Source of the DNA: Bacteroidales bacterium
GTDB taxonomy: Bacteria > Bacteroidota > Bacteroidia > Bacteroidales > PUMT01
Length of the DNA: 48,037 nucleotides
Assembly: GCA_007120695.1 (NCBI GenBank)
Contig: SKND01000041.1
Coordinates: 1 to 48,037 of the forward strand
Direction: 5' to 3'
Shown here: piece by piece, positions 17,730 through 26,524 of the stretch
Layout of the letters: each line of letters opens with the position of its first letter
Numbering within the stretch: the stretch's first letter is position 1
Translations under genes and position numbers: made by a program
The notes under the pieces: generated by a model
Database searches by the model: none
Told to the model about the DNA's origin: nothing
What the model saw: the letters and a program-made list of their open reading frames with translations, nothing else

Positions 17730-18350
17730 TTAATCTTTAAAGAATTCAATTGCATCTGACGGATTATTGAATTTCCAGAAAGATTCTGATCGCGGTGTTG
17801 TCATGGCTTCAAAACTTTTTTTATCAAAGCCATATGTTTCTGTAATAATGCTGTATTTTTTCTTCCATATTACTCCGGGAACAGGATAATAAATATCTGC
17901 ATTTTTTAACGATTTCGGATAATATTTCCTGTTGTCGTCTTCATAGGCAAAAATCCAGAGTTCATCTGTATGCAACTTACTTTCCCCCCAGAGGTTGATA
18001 ACGGCTTTTCCAGTTTCTTCGTGCCGAAAATGTCGTGTATATTCTCCATTGGGATTATGGGTGATAATCAAATCAAAATTTACGGATGGCAGCAGCTCCA
18101 GTATAGTCTCCTCCAGTACATTTTCATCCAGGGGGATTTGTTCCGGGCTGTCGTCCAGATCTCCCATTTGTCCGTTAGCGTTCAGTATCTGTAATGCTTT
18201 AAAAAACTTTGGGGCACGGTCCGGATCACTTTTTCTGCAGAGGCAAACCACAAAAAATTCCCAGGCAGGATGGCTCATTATCGTTCCTCCTGCCCATAGA
18301 GTTTCATCGTCAGGGTGGGCCACTATTATGGCCGCAGTTTTTTTCTTCAT
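17730..18350 (-). CDS. PIG-L family deacetylase (LmbE-like)
   Basis: This 206-residue protein has the zinc motif AHPDDE (residues 11-16) and the later His ligand in HFRHEETGKA (about 120-130), with THNPNGEYTRH before it. The family removes acetyl from N-acetylglucosamine-type groups on small molecules or lipids. There is no signal peptide. At just over 200 residues it is on the short side. It is the first gene of a leftward group with a GT4 transferase and an (alpha/alpha)6 glycosidase, which implies modification of the same glycoside, though that link is inference. Confidence 0.92.
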   Translation of the reverse strand: MKKKTAAIIVAHPDDETLWAGGTIMSHPAWEFFVVCLCRKSDPDRAPKFFKALQILNANGQMGDLDDSPEQIPLDENVLEETILELLPSVNFDLIITHNPNGEYTRHFRHEETGKAVINLWGESKLHTDELWIFAYEDDNRKYYPKSLKNADIYYPVPGVIWKKKYSIITETYGFDKKSFEAMTTPRSESFWKFNNPSDAIEFFKD

Positions 18351-18398
18351 TAAACGTCTGTACTAAATAATAATAATCCGTGAAGAAATAAAATAGCT

Positions 18399-19520
18399 TT
18401 ACTTTTCCTTATACCATCCTTTTATCTTTTCCCATTTAGATGTTTTGGCTTCCTTTTTATTATCATCGTAAATATCGTTACTGATTAACATGGCAATGGG
18501 CTTCAATTGATCAAACTCTTCGCATACCACTTTAAGCATCGCAGCAAAAGGAAGAAATAATATCATACCTGCTATCCCCCAAACCGAAGCACCGATTAAT
18601 AAGCTTAAAATTGCCACTAAAGCATTTACATTTAAGCTACCACCAACAATTTTAGGACTTAAAAAGTTACTTTCAATTATTTGAATTCCCCAGAACATTA
18701 CCATTACAGCTACCGGCACCCATAATGAATCCGAGGACATAAAGGCATAAAGTACAGGAATAGTGGCACCTATTGTGGTACCAATATAAGGCACAATAGA
18801 TAAAATAGCTGCTAGAAATCCAAAAAGAAAAGGACTATCAATTCCAATAATCCACAATCCTGTACTGTTGGCAAAACCCAATATCACAATCAAGAGGAAC
18901 ATTCCTGTAAGGTATTTTTTTCCTACGCTCTGTATATTCTTGAGCATCCTGAAAACTTTACTTTTATTTTCATCATCACCAAATGCTACAAAGGCTCTGG
19001 TTAATCCTTCTCTGTAAATTAGTATTAAGAAAGTAAATATTATAGTGGAAATTAATCCTGCAAGAAATGCAGCCGTACTACTAAAAGCATTTTGTATTAA
19101 TGATCCGGATGATTCTTTAAACCATTCTTTTCCATTTACTACCAATTCCTCCCTGTTTAAGTCATCTATAAAATTGATATTACTATTTATGAAGACTACA
19201 GCATCTGTTAGTGTTTTCATTATTTTTCCTGTAAAATCATCCAAATGATCAGAAAGACTCATTATTTCGGCAGAAAACAGGGTGATACTGCCTCCTATAA
19301 TTACGAATACCATCAGCAAGGAAACAAATGCAGAAAGCAATTTATTTAAGCCCCAACCTTCTAATCTTTTAACTACCGGTAATAAAATGAATGAAATAAA
19401 CAATGCCATGCTTAGCGGTATTAGTACTGGTTTAGCCAGCACCAATACAGCAAAGAGGCCAAATATGAAGGCTAATACAAAAAATAATTTCTGGAAGGAT
19501 AGTTTCACATGTTTGTACAA
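18399..19520 (-). CDS. AI-2E family transporter (TqsA/YdiK-like permease)
   Basis: This 373-residue membrane protein follows the AI-2E permease pattern: two N-terminal helices, a long soluble loop (about 75-145), then clustered helices with the conserved GFLAAILSIVPYIGTTIGATIP (about 225-250) and PKIVGGSLNVNALVAILSLLIG. Members export autoinducer-2 or Na+/H+, and substrate varies. The 5' end is unclear: the frame opens with TTG at 19520, a GTG at 19508 gives a more natural start (KLSFQKLFFVLAF), and a TAnnTTTG-like box overlaps 19518-19525. Codons here are more A/T-rich than in the neighbours. Confidence 0.9.
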   Translation of the reverse strand: MYKHVKLSFQKLFFVLAFIFGLFAVLVLAKPVLIPLSMALFISFILLPVVKRLEGWGLNKLLSAFVSLLMVFVIIGGSITLFSAEIMSLSDHLDDFTGKIMKTLTDAVVFINSNINFIDDLNREELVVNGKEWFKESSGSLIQNAFSSTAAFLAGLISTIIFTFLILIYREGLTRAFVAFGDDENKSKVFRMLKNIQSVGKKYLTGMFLLIVILGFANSTGLWIIGIDSPFLFGFLAAILSIVPYIGTTIGATIPVLYAFMSSDSLWVPVAVMVMFWGIQIIESNFLSPKIVGGSLNVNALVAILSLLIGASVWGIAGMILFLPFAAMLKVVCEEFDQLKPIAMLISNDIYDDNKKEAKTSKWEKIKGWYKEK

Positions 19521-19790
19521 AATTATGTTCTGTGACTAAGAAAACACAGTAATTCTTTTACGTGATGGAACTTATTTATTTGTTTTAAGAGCAAGAATAA
19601 TAGGTGAAATTTTAAATCCCAGTTTATTACAACTCAAAACTAATGTTGTTTTTCGGATGAAGCGTTACAAAGTTTTTGGGAAGAGTTGCATAATTCACAC
19701 ATTTCTCTTTGAATCTGAGAAAAAATCAAATGCAGTTAATGATGTGATTGGGTGCTTCCCCAGTGTGTATGGTTCTTCTTTCAGATAAAA

Positions 19791-20402
19791 TTACCTGATC
19801 ATTCCCTTAATTTGATTATTTGTGCTCTCAATAAACCCCAGTATCTCATATATTCCTGTTTTCTGTAATGCAGAGGTACAAAAATATGTTGGCAACGTTT
19901 CCCAGTTTTTCTTTAACTGTCTGAAATAACTATTAAGATTGCTTTCCAGCTTATTGCCCGATAATTTATCGCATTTTGTGAATACCAGGACAAAAGGCAC
20001 TCCGTTCTCTCCCAGTGTATTGATAAAAGCAAGGTCCGAGGGTAACGGGGCATGACGGGAATCAACAAGAACGAACAGGCATGCGAGATTTTTTCTCAAA
20101 TCTATATACTTGCTTATCAGATTCCCCATACTCTTTCTCTGTTCACGTGGCAACTTCGCGTACCCGTATCCGGGCAGATCAACCAGATACCATCCTTCGT
20201 TAATAAGAAAATGGTTGATAAGTCGTGTCTTGCCGGGCGTTGATGATGTTTTTGCCAGCTTCTTCGTGCCAGCCAGCATATTTATCAATGTAGATTTACC
20301 AACATTCGACCTGCCTATAAAAGCATACTCTGGCAGGTCGGCGGGCGGGCACTGATCTGCTCTTGCTGAGCTTTTAATAAATTCAGCGGTTATTATTTTC
20401 AT
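19791..20402 (-). CDS. engB: Ribosome biogenesis GTP-binding protein EngB (YsxC/YihA)
   Basis: This 203-residue GTPase is needed for late 50S assembly. G-motifs are all visible: G1 GRSNVGKST, G2 TPGKTR region, G3 DLPGYGYAK, G4 TKCDK and a G5-like TSAL near the end. Normal length. It is 24 bases downstream of manA in the same direction. Upstream of its stop, 270 bases to the AI-2E gene hold no gene that I can see. Confidence 0.96.
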   Translation of the reverse strand: MKIITAEFIKSSARADQCPPADLPEYAFIGRSNVGKSTLINMLAGTKKLAKTSSTPGKTRLINHFLINEGWYLVDLPGYGYAKLPREQRKSMGNLISKYIDLRKNLACLFVLVDSRHAPLPSDLAFINTLGENGVPFVLVFTKCDKLSGNKLESNLNSYFRQLKKNWETLPTYFCTSALQKTGIYEILGFIESTNNQIKGMIR

Positions 20403-20426
20403 AAAAATTATTTACCGGCGCTATGA

Positions 20427-21410
20427 TTAGATTTTTATAAATACCTCAAGCAACTCCGAACCGCCAGGTGAACTCAGCACAACCTCCTCCGTAACCGCAG
20501 GTAAAAGCAGTGTTTCTCCCCGCAATAACCCGGTTGAGATACTGCCGATATTTACGTTGAAAGAACCTTTGGTGCATATATATATTATAAAAGAGTCAAG
20601 TAGTGAGTAATCCCGCTTAATTCTGCCTTCAAACCCAAGCCTGTGGGTTGTAAAATAACGGCAGTCGGCTATTATTACGGGACTGCCCATTTTATCATCT
20701 GCTTTTGTTTTGTAGTTATCATGATAACCATAGTCTATTGCATCCATGGCAAGATCAGTATGAAGCTCCCTGGGCCTTCCGCTGTCATCCCGCCTGTCCC
20801 AGTCGTAAATCCTGTATGTTATATCAGAGGACTGCTGGATTTCGGCAAGAACTACACCCCTGCAGATAGCATGTACCCTTCCGGCAGGCATAAAGAAAAC
20901 ATCTCCCGGCGAGACCTTTTCAACATTTAGTATATCAAGAAGTTGCCCACTCTCCAGTTTCTCCGTAAAAATGCCACGTGACACCTCTCTGTTGAACCCG
21001 GAGATGAGACCTGCATCCTCAGCAGCTTCCAGTACGTACCACATTTCTGTTTTCCCCCGGCCGTTGTGACGCACCAAGGCAAGCTCATCGCCGGGATGCA
21101 CCTGGATCGATAAATCATCCCGGGCATCAATAAGCTTTATCAGCAGGGGAAACTCCGTTCCGAATTTTTCAAATATTTTCTCTCCAACAAGATCGTCCAT
21201 ATAAACCTCAATCAGATCAGTAAGGCTGTTTCCTTTCAGAAAACCGTTGCTTACAACAGATACCTTGCCGGGCACAGCCGATATTTCCCAGCTCTCCCCA
21301 ATTTTCTTTCCTTCCGGAAAAGGTTTGTTGAAAAGTGATCTCAGGCTGTCGCCTCCCCATATCATTTCACGGGCTATCGGTTTGAATTTTAAAGGATACA
21401 GATCTCGCAT
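20427..21410 (-). CDS. manA: Mannose-6-phosphate isomerase, class I
   Basis: This 327-residue zinc enzyme interconverts mannose 6-phosphate and fructose 6-phosphate. The zinc-binding motif QVHPGDELA and the following GKTEMWYVLEA are seen at about 100-130, and AGRVHAI with LAEIQQSSDITYRIYDWDR near 175-210. It is the short (type I, small) form common in Firmicutes and Bacteroidota. It probably shares a transcript with engB, led by the box at 21481. Confidence 0.93.
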   Translation of the reverse strand: MRDLYPLKFKPIAREMIWGGDSLRSLFNKPFPEGKKIGESWEISAVPGKVSVVSNGFLKGNSLTDLIEVYMDDLVGEKIFEKFGTEFPLLIKLIDARDDLSIQVHPGDELALVRHNGRGKTEMWYVLEAAEDAGLISGFNREVSRGIFTEKLESGQLLDILNVEKVSPGDVFFMPAGRVHAICRGVVLAEIQQSSDITYRIYDWDRRDDSGRPRELHTDLAMDAIDYGYHDNYKTKADDKMGSPVIIADCRYFTTHRLGFEGRIKRDYSLLDSFIIYICTKGSFNVNIGSISTGLLRGETLLLPAVTEEVVLSSPGGSELLEVFIKI

Positions 21411-21480
21411 ATTCGGGATAATAATCAGAACCGGCCAGTTAAAGGACCGTTTCTTTAATTAAAATTCATTATTTTGCCTG

Positions 21481-21488
21481 CAAAAATA
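21481..21488 (-). promoter_or_regulatory. Candidate -7 box for manA-engB
   Basis: The minus strand reads TATTTTTG, a match to TAnnTTTG, 71 bases upstream of the manA start. Directly upstream of it is gccggtaaccggtt, which shares a 12-base core with a palindrome in the korB gap at 35930. Confidence 0.45.
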
Positions 21489-21557
21489 CAACCGGTTACC
21501 GGCGGCATAAAAAGATGATCTCAAAAATAAAGAATTTTTTAATATAATAAATTACTA

Positions 21558-21710
21558 ATGTTGATAGTAAGAATTGCCGGAGGAACTGTTTCAGGCAAGA
21601 CAACGGTAGTGAACAAGATAGTTAATTGTTTTCCCGGCAAACCTGAAACAAACGGGAATGTGAAACTGGTGAAAATATTTGCAACACCTAACCCGAAACA
21701 AACTCCTTAA
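21558..21710 (+). pseudogene. udk: Decayed N-terminal fragment of uridine kinase
   Basis: The frame encodes only 50 residues. Its first 28 (IAGGTVSGKTTVVNKIVN in the middle) match the start of uridine kinase including the Walker A P-loop; intact Udk is about 205 residues. After that the sequence loses resemblance and stops inside the end of the alpha/beta hydrolase on the opposite strand. The usual Gly of the loop is Val, but GxxxxGKT is still satisfied. It cannot make a working kinase, so I read it as the remnant of a gene cut by a rearrangement. Confidence 0.75.
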
Positions 21711-22491
21711 CCGCTTTTGCAAGAGCCTCAGGTTGCTCTGCATGCAGCCAGTGTCCTGTATCAGGAATAGTAATGAGCCCCGCAGAGGGAAATATCTTGT
21801 CAATAAAATCCATATCCTCATCCTGTATGTAAGGTGAATTGCCGCCCCTGACAAACAAAACGGGAATACCTGTTACAGGGAATGCAGGATCAAAGCAATT
21901 TCTGTTAACACCATCCATGATATTATCCAGTTCCCTGATAAGTACATCCAGGTTTAGCGTCCACCGGTAAACACCGTCATCATTTCTCTCGAGATTCTTC
22001 ATAAGAAACCTGCGTACTCTTATCGGCTTAACCTTTTCTGAGAGCATCCGGTCAATATCTCTTCGGGAAGCTGCCTCCTTCAGGTCAATACTTTTCATTG
22101 CCGTGAGGATATCAGAATGATTCAGCGATTCCCGGCGGTAAAGCTCCTTATAGGACTTCGGGGCAATATCAACCACAATAAGATGCTCCACCCGGCCGGG
22201 GTTGTGCTGAGCAAAGCACATTGCCACCTTACCCCCCATTGAATGGCCAACAAGTACAACCTTGCCCAGGCCCCTTTCATCCAAAAATTCGATCAGGTCA
22301 TCACGCATCAGTTCGTAATTGTGTTTGTCATCATGGGGAGATTTCCCGTGATTACGAAGATCAACAAGGTAGACCTCAAAATGCTCACTGAACAACTTTG
22401 CAATACTTATCCAGTTGTCAGACGAACCATAAAGTCCGTGTAAAATTACCATCGGTTTCCCCGAACCGAGTTTTTTGTAATATAACCTCAT
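21688..22491 (-). CDS. Alpha/beta hydrolase (YbfF-type esterase)
   Basis: This 267-residue serine hydrolase has an oxyanion-hole motif [10 protein letters not shown] near residue 18, the nucleophile elbow GHSMGG near residue 82, VRGGNSPYI for the Asp region, and catalytic His in [12 protein letters not shown] at the end. The N-terminus has no signal, so it is cytoplasmic. Its ATG overlaps the pdxJ stop by 4 bases, so it is translationally coupled to pdxJ. Substrate unknown. Its 3' end overlaps the uridine kinase remnant. Confidence 0.9.
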   Translation of the reverse strand: MRLYYKKLGSGKPMVILHGLYGSSDNWISIAKLFSEHFEVYLVDLRNHGKSPHDDKHNYELMRDDLIEFLDERGLGKVVLVGHSMGGKVAMCFAQHNPGRVEHLIVVDIAPKSYKELYRRESLNHSDILTAMKSIDLKEAASRRDIDRMLSEKVKPIRVRRFLMKNLERNDDGVYRWTLNLDVLIRELDNIMDGVNRNCFDPAFPVTGIPVLFVRGGNSPYIQDEDMDFIDKIFPSAGLITIPDTGHWLHAEQPEALAKAVKEFVSG

Positions 22492-23204
22492 CTGTTCAAT
22501 TGTCTTAAATACATCTGAATACTGTTTTCAAGACCCACATACAGAGCATCTGATATCAGTGCGTGTCCTATTGAGACTTCCAGTAATCCCGGGACATTGT
22601 TCACAAAGTAGTTCAGGTTTAACAGGTCAAGATCATGACCTGCATTCAGTCCCAGTCCCAGTTCTCCTGCAAGTCCGGCAGCGCGTACAAAAGGTTCAAC
22701 AGCCTTTTGACGATTTTTCATGTAACCGGCAGCATATGGTTCGGTATACAGTTCAATCCTGTCTGTACCCGTTAAGCCGGCATATTCAATATGCCGCAGA
22801 TCTGTACCGGTAAATATGGATGTCCTTATTCCATGTGATCTGAATATTGAGATCACCTCCGAAAGGAAATCCTTTTGGGAAACTGTATCCCATCCCTGGC
22901 TGGAGGTTATTGCATCCGGGGGGTCGGGCACAAGGGTAACCTGGTGTGGTAAAACAGACAGTACCAGTTCAATAAAAGTTTTTGACGGATAACCTTCGAT
23001 ATTGAATTCAGTTTTTATTATTTGTTTGATATCCCTTACATCCTGGTATCGTATATGTCGTTCATCAGGCCTGGGATGCACTGTAATTCCATCCGCTCCA
23101 AATGCCTGACAATCGATGGCAGCTTTGAGCACATCCGGAATATTTCCACCCCTGGCATTTCTGAGTGTCGCAATTTTATTTATATTTACACTTAATCTGA
23201 TCAT
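22488..23204 (-). CDS. pdxJ: Pyridoxine 5'-phosphate synthase
   Basis: This 238-residue TIM-barrel enzyme condenses 1-deoxyxylulose 5-phosphate with 3-amino-2-oxopropyl phosphate in DXP-dependent vitamin B6 synthesis. Strong blocks: [16 protein letters not shown], the HPRPDERHI motif carrying catalytic His/Arg, NIEGYPS, LVPDPPD, and [13 protein letters not shown]. Normal length. It is divergent from the CBS gene and coupled to the downstream hydrolase gene. Confidence 0.96.
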   Translation of the reverse strand: MIRLSVNINKIATLRNARGGNIPDVLKAAIDCQAFGADGITVHPRPDERHIRYQDVRDIKQIIKTEFNIEGYPSKTFIELVLSVLPHQVTLVPDPPDAITSSQGWDTVSQKDFLSEVISIFRSHGIRTSIFTGTDLRHIEYAGLTGTDRIELYTEPYAAGYMKNRQKAVEPFVRAAGLAGELGLGLNAGHDLDLLNLNYFVNNVPGLLEVSIGHALISDALYVGLENSIQMYLRQLNR

Positions 23205-23236
23205 GGCATATTATTTGTATCATTTAATTAAATATG

Positions 23237-23244
23237 CAAAAATA
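23237..23244 (-). promoter_or_regulatory. Candidate -7 box for pdxJ
   Basis: The minus strand reads TATTTTTG, a match to TAnnTTTG, 33 bases upstream of the pdxJ start in the 69-base divergent gap. No clear -33 TTTG. Confidence 0.45.
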
Positions 23245-23273
23245 AAGCTATTTTACCACAATAAAAACCTGAT

Positions 23274-23939
23274 ATGCTTGCAAAAGACCTTGTATCAGAT
23301 GTAATTCCGGCATTGAGGACTTCCGACACGGGGGCACGTGCACTTAGCTGGATGGAGATATTCAGGATATCCCATCTTCCGATTGTAAACAACCAGGAGT
23401 TTCTCGGCCTTATTTCTGATACTGACATATATGACCTTGGAATGACGGATGAGCCAATTGGCAATCACAAATTGTCGCTGTTCAGTCCCTTTGTCTATGC
23501 CGGTCAGCATATCTATGAAATTATCGAGATAGCTTCACGGCTTAAACTCACCGTCATACCTGTACTTGATGACAATAAAAACTATATCGGGCTTATAGGA
23601 CAGGCAGACCTGGTGGACCGGTTTGCAAAACTAACGGCAGCCGGTGAACCGGGAGGACTGATTATACTGGAGATGAACCATCATGATTACTCACTTAGCC
23701 AGATAGCCCAGATTGTAGAAAGCAACAACGCACGAATACTGAGTCTTTACATTACCAACAATGAGGAGAGCACCCTAATGGAAGTTACAATAAAGATCAA
23801 CAACACCGATCTTACCTCGGTAATAAAAACCTTCGACCGTTACAATTACAATATAAAGGCCTCCATTATGGATGACGAAAACCTCGACCATTTCTACCAG
23901 AACCGTTATGAACAGTTCATGCGTTACCTGAACGTCTAA
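23274..23939 (+). CDS. CBS-pair protein with C-terminal ACT-like domain
   Basis: This 221-residue cytosolic protein has two CBS motifs in the first 125 residues (LVSDVIPALRTSDT with HLPIVNNQEFLGLISDTDIYD, and VIPVLDDNKNYIGLIGQADLVD), which usually bind adenine nucleotides. From about 130 there is an ACT-like fold (GGLIILEMNHHDYSLSQIAQIVE with a second half VTIKINNTDLTSVIKTF). It therefore looks like a small-molecule sensor. nadK starts only 11 bases later, so it may sense or tune NAD(P) metabolism, which is inference from context. Confidence 0.87.
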   Translation: MLAKDLVSDVIPALRTSDTGARALSWMEIFRISHLPIVNNQEFLGLISDTDIYDLGMTDEPIGNHKLSLFSPFVYAGQHIYEIIEIASRLKLTVIPVLDDNKNYIGLIGQADLVDRFAKLTAAGEPGGLIILEMNHHDYSLSQIAQIVESNNARILSLYITNNEESTLMEVTIKINNTDLTSVIKTFDRYNYNIKASIMDDENLDHFYQNRYEQFMRYLNV

Positions 23940-23950
23940 ATTCCATAAAA

Positions 23951-24829
23951 ATGCACATCGCAATATATGGCAGGCAATTCAGCATGCAATTCAGGCCCGT
24001 GGCAGAAACCCTTTTTAACAGACTCAGGAGCAACAACGTTGCAATCAGCATATATAAACCCTTCTACGAATTCCTTCGTGATAAAGCCGATCTGGATCCA
24101 CGCCCTGAAAAACTCTTCAGTTCAAACCGGGATCTTGACAGACAAAATCAGTTCATGTTCACAATCGGAGGTGACGGAACAATACTTGAAACAATTTCAG
24201 TTGTAAGAGATACGGGAATCCCGGTATTGGGAATAAACAGCGGTAAACTCGGATTTCTTGCCAGCATATCGGCCGGTAAAACTGATATGGCAATTGATGC
24301 GCTTCTATCGGGAAAATTCAGTCTGGAAAAAAGAAGTATGCTGAAACTTGATCCTTCTGCAGGTGTATTCGGGGACTTCCCATATGCACTGAATGAATTC
24401 ACAATCCAGAAGAAAGATGCTTCAATGATCACAATTCAGGCATGGCTCGACAACGACTTTCTCAATTCTTACTGGGCAGACGGACTGATAATATCGACAC
24501 CAACCGGATCAACCGCTTATTCACTTAGTGTCGGAGGCCCCCTTCTGACTCCGGACACGAGGGGGCTGATTATTTCACCAATTGCCCCGCATAACCTGAC
24601 TGTCAGGCCCATTGTCATACCCGACAGTAATTCCGTTCGCCTTAAAGTTAGCAGCAGGAGCGGTGATTTCCTTCTTTCAATGGACTACCGCTCTGCGCTG
24701 TTTCCGGCCAATACAGAAATAGTACTCAGGAGATCGGAATTTGAAATTTCCCTTGTCAGGCTGGATGATCAGGATTTTTACACAACACTCCGCAACAAGC
24801 TGATGTGGGGAGCAGACAAACGTAATTAA
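23951..24829 (+). CDS. nadK: NAD kinase
   Basis: This 292-residue enzyme phosphorylates NAD to NADP. Signature blocks are IGGDGTILETISVV (about 75-88), LGINSGKLGFLA, LNEFTIQ, and DGLIISTPTGSTAYSLSVGGP with HNLTVRPIVIP. Normal length and no unusual feature. It is cotranscribed with the CBS protein. Confidence 0.97.
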   Translation: MHIAIYGRQFSMQFRPVAETLFNRLRSNNVAISIYKPFYEFLRDKADLDPRPEKLFSSNRDLDRQNQFMFTIGGDGTILETISVVRDTGIPVLGINSGKLGFLASISAGKTDMAIDALLSGKFSLEKRSMLKLDPSAGVFGDFPYALNEFTIQKKDASMITIQAWLDNDFLNSYWADGLIISTPTGSTAYSLSVGGPLLTPDTRGLIISPIAPHNLTVRPIVIPDSNSVRLKVSSRSGDFLLSMDYRSALFPANTEIVLRRSEFEISLVRLDDQDFYTTLRNKLMWGADKRN

Positions 24830-24902
24830 GCAGATAGGAATGATATACGTAATTAGAAATATGCAAAATTCTGACAGACATAGCAATAAGAACTGAATAG
24901 TA

Positions 24903-25000
24903 CATGTGTAACCGATGAAGTCATTTTCTCATTTGGATGTATGTAATCTTGGTTGTGTGTAATTTAAGCTGAAAAAAATTGACTTCGTCGATTTTGCATG
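24903..25000. repeat. Inverted-repeat element, copy B
   Basis: Two 21-base arms, 24903-24923 and 24980-25000, are inverted copies that pair at 16 of 21 positions around a 56-base interior. Each begins and ends at CATG and contains a GAAGTC/GACTTC core. The left arm of copy A at 17637 is related to both. The element is the main content of the gap between nadK and the next gene, 47 bases upstream of that gene's -7 box. The interior does not resemble that of copy A. Confidence 0.55.
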
Positions 25001-25046
25001 CTGTTGTCAGTGCATTGTACAATTTTATTTGGATGCAAAATTCATG

Positions 25047-25054
25047 TATATTTG
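25047..25054 (+). promoter_or_regulatory. Candidate -7 box for the outer-membrane gene run
   Basis: TATATTTG matches TAnnTTTG 23 bases upstream of the ATG at 25077. It lies after an upstream in-frame Met at 25029, which supports the later start. This box may lead the run through uppS, bamA and the Skp genes. Confidence 0.5.
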
Positions 25055-25076
25055 TAATTCTCTAAATTTTACCAGG

Positions 25077-25808
25077 ATGCGCATTAAGATTTTATGGACT
25101 TTTTTACTTGGTCTTATATTTGCTTTCCAGGCACATGGTCAGAGCTGGAGAAAGTCACCCTTTGAGATTTATGCAGGGTTCGGTACAGCTCATTATTTTG
25201 GTGATATAGGCGGTTCCGACAGTGAAAATACCTGGTATGGAATAAAGGATCTTGACGTCTTCAGGTCCCGGCCGGGAATATTAACGGGAATTAGATATTT
25301 TCAATCTGACTATCTTGGCATCAGCGGCAGTCTGGCCCTGGGATGGCTAAGCGGCAGTGACGAGGGAGGACCTAACGAGGGCAGAGGGTATGTTTTTAAT
25401 ACGGTAGTGCTTGAACCTGCGGCGAGAATAGAATTTTTCCCCGTAAGGGATTTAATGGTTCTAAGCGGGGTTAACAGGCGGGGTATGGTTAGGAATTACG
25501 GTACGTTTTCAGCATATATTTTTGGAGGTGCAGGAGCTGCAGTTTATTATGTCAGGCCCAACGCCAATCTGGAAGCCAGGCAGGAGAGGGATAATATAGA
25601 TCACGGTTTTGTAACAATGGTAATTCCGGCCGGACTTGGTATTAAAGTAGGAATAAGCAACACCATGGATATAGGCCTGGAACTTGGCGGCCGTTATGCA
25701 TTGAACGATTATCTTGACGGTTTTACAAGTCCCACCGCAACAGCAAATGACATCTATTACCTGACTACGGTACAATTTATATACAGGCTGGAGGACCTGG
25801 GTTTGTAA
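25077..25808 (+). CDS. Outer-membrane beta-barrel protein (hypothetical)
   Basis: From the ATG at 25077 the protein is 243 residues with a signal peptide (RIKILWTFLLGLIFAFQAHGQS). The remainder is strand-rich: EIYAGFGTAHYFGDIGG, GILTGIRYFQSDYLGISGSLALGW, and a closing YYLTTVQFIYRL typical of a barrel end. It resembles the small outer-membrane proteins found next to DUF6089 in Bacteroidota. Function unknown. It is 39 bases upstream of the DUF6089 gene and likely in one transcript with it. Confidence 0.8.
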   Translation: MRIKILWTFLLGLIFAFQAHGQSWRKSPFEIYAGFGTAHYFGDIGGSDSENTWYGIKDLDVFRSRPGILTGIRYFQSDYLGISGSLALGWLSGSDEGGPNEGRGYVFNTVVLEPAARIEFFPVRDLMVLSGVNRRGMVRNYGTFSAYIFGGAGAAVYYVRPNANLEARQERDNIDHGFVTMVIPAGLGIKVGISNTMDIGLELGGRYALNDYLDGFTSPTATANDIYYLTTVQFIYRLEDLGL

Positions 25809-25847
25809 CCTATTATCATTCAACCAATCAAAAGCAGAATATTGATT

Positions 25848-26510
25848 ATGAGAACGGCAACATTACTGATTTTGCTGATATTTTTCGCCGGAAAAGCTTT
25901 CCCCTCGGAGAATCTTGACATAGGAATCTTCGGTGGCACTTCCTATTATATGGGAAATATAAATACTTCCCGCCATTTTTATAACCTGTCCCCGGCTTTC
26001 GGGGCAGTGTTTAAGTACAATTTCAATGAGCATTATTCAATCAGAACCGGGTTGAATTACGGTGAAGTGAAGGCATTTGATGCTGATTTCGGGGGAAACA
26101 TTAACCAGGCAAGACAGGCAGGGTTTGTTAACAATTTTTATGACATCTCACTGCAGGGAGAATTCAACTTCCGTCCTTTCAAGGTTACAATCTTCGCAAA
26201 ACCCTTCACCACCTTCATTACAGCAGGTCTGGCATACATGTTCGTTCCCGGAACCGAAACCCATAGTGCAAGCTCCCTCAACCTTCCTTTTGGCGGGGGT
26301 GTTAAGTACGGACTAAGCAGGAAAGTTACCATCGGAATGGAATGGATACTGAAAAAAAGTTTTTCTGATGATATTGACGGAGTTAAAAGTTTTGGACAAT
26401 TTAACTCTCCTTCTTTGGTTCATAACAATGATTGGGTATCTTTGGCCGGATTTTTCATTACCATTAAACCCTTTGAACGCAGGGGTGACTGCCCGGCATA
26501 CTGGAATTAA
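25848..26510 (+). CDS. DUF6089 family outer-membrane protein
   Basis: This 220-residue protein from the ATG at 25848 (a TTG at 25842 gives two extra residues) has a signal peptide RTATLLILLIFFAGKAFPSE and a barrel with family pattern DIGIFGGTSYYMGNINTSRHF, YNLSPAFGAVFKYNFNEHYSIRTGLNYG. In Bacteroidota it is commonly placed directly before uppS and bamA, as here, which points to outer-membrane biogenesis. The precise role is unknown. Confidence 0.88.
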   Translation: MRTATLLILLIFFAGKAFPSENLDIGIFGGTSYYMGNINTSRHFYNLSPAFGAVFKYNFNEHYSIRTGLNYGEVKAFDADFGGNINQARQAGFVNNFYDISLQGEFNFRPFKVTIFAKPFTTFITAGLAYMFVPGTETHSASSLNLPFGGGVKYGLSRKVTIGMEWILKKSFSDDIDGVKSFGQFNSPSLVHNNDWVSLAGFFITIKPFERRGDCPAYWN

Positions 26511-26524
26511 CGATCATATTGTTT

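Noticed and set aside
16370-18350. BshA/BshB bacillithiol pair
   Set aside because: The GT4 and PIG-L proteins lack resemblance in length and motifs to BshA and BshB, and BshC is absent. The extra glycosidase does not fit.
19521-19790. Possible small gene in the 270-base gap between engB and the AI-2E gene
   Set aside because: Frames on both strands are short and broken by stops, with no RNA-like hairpin set.
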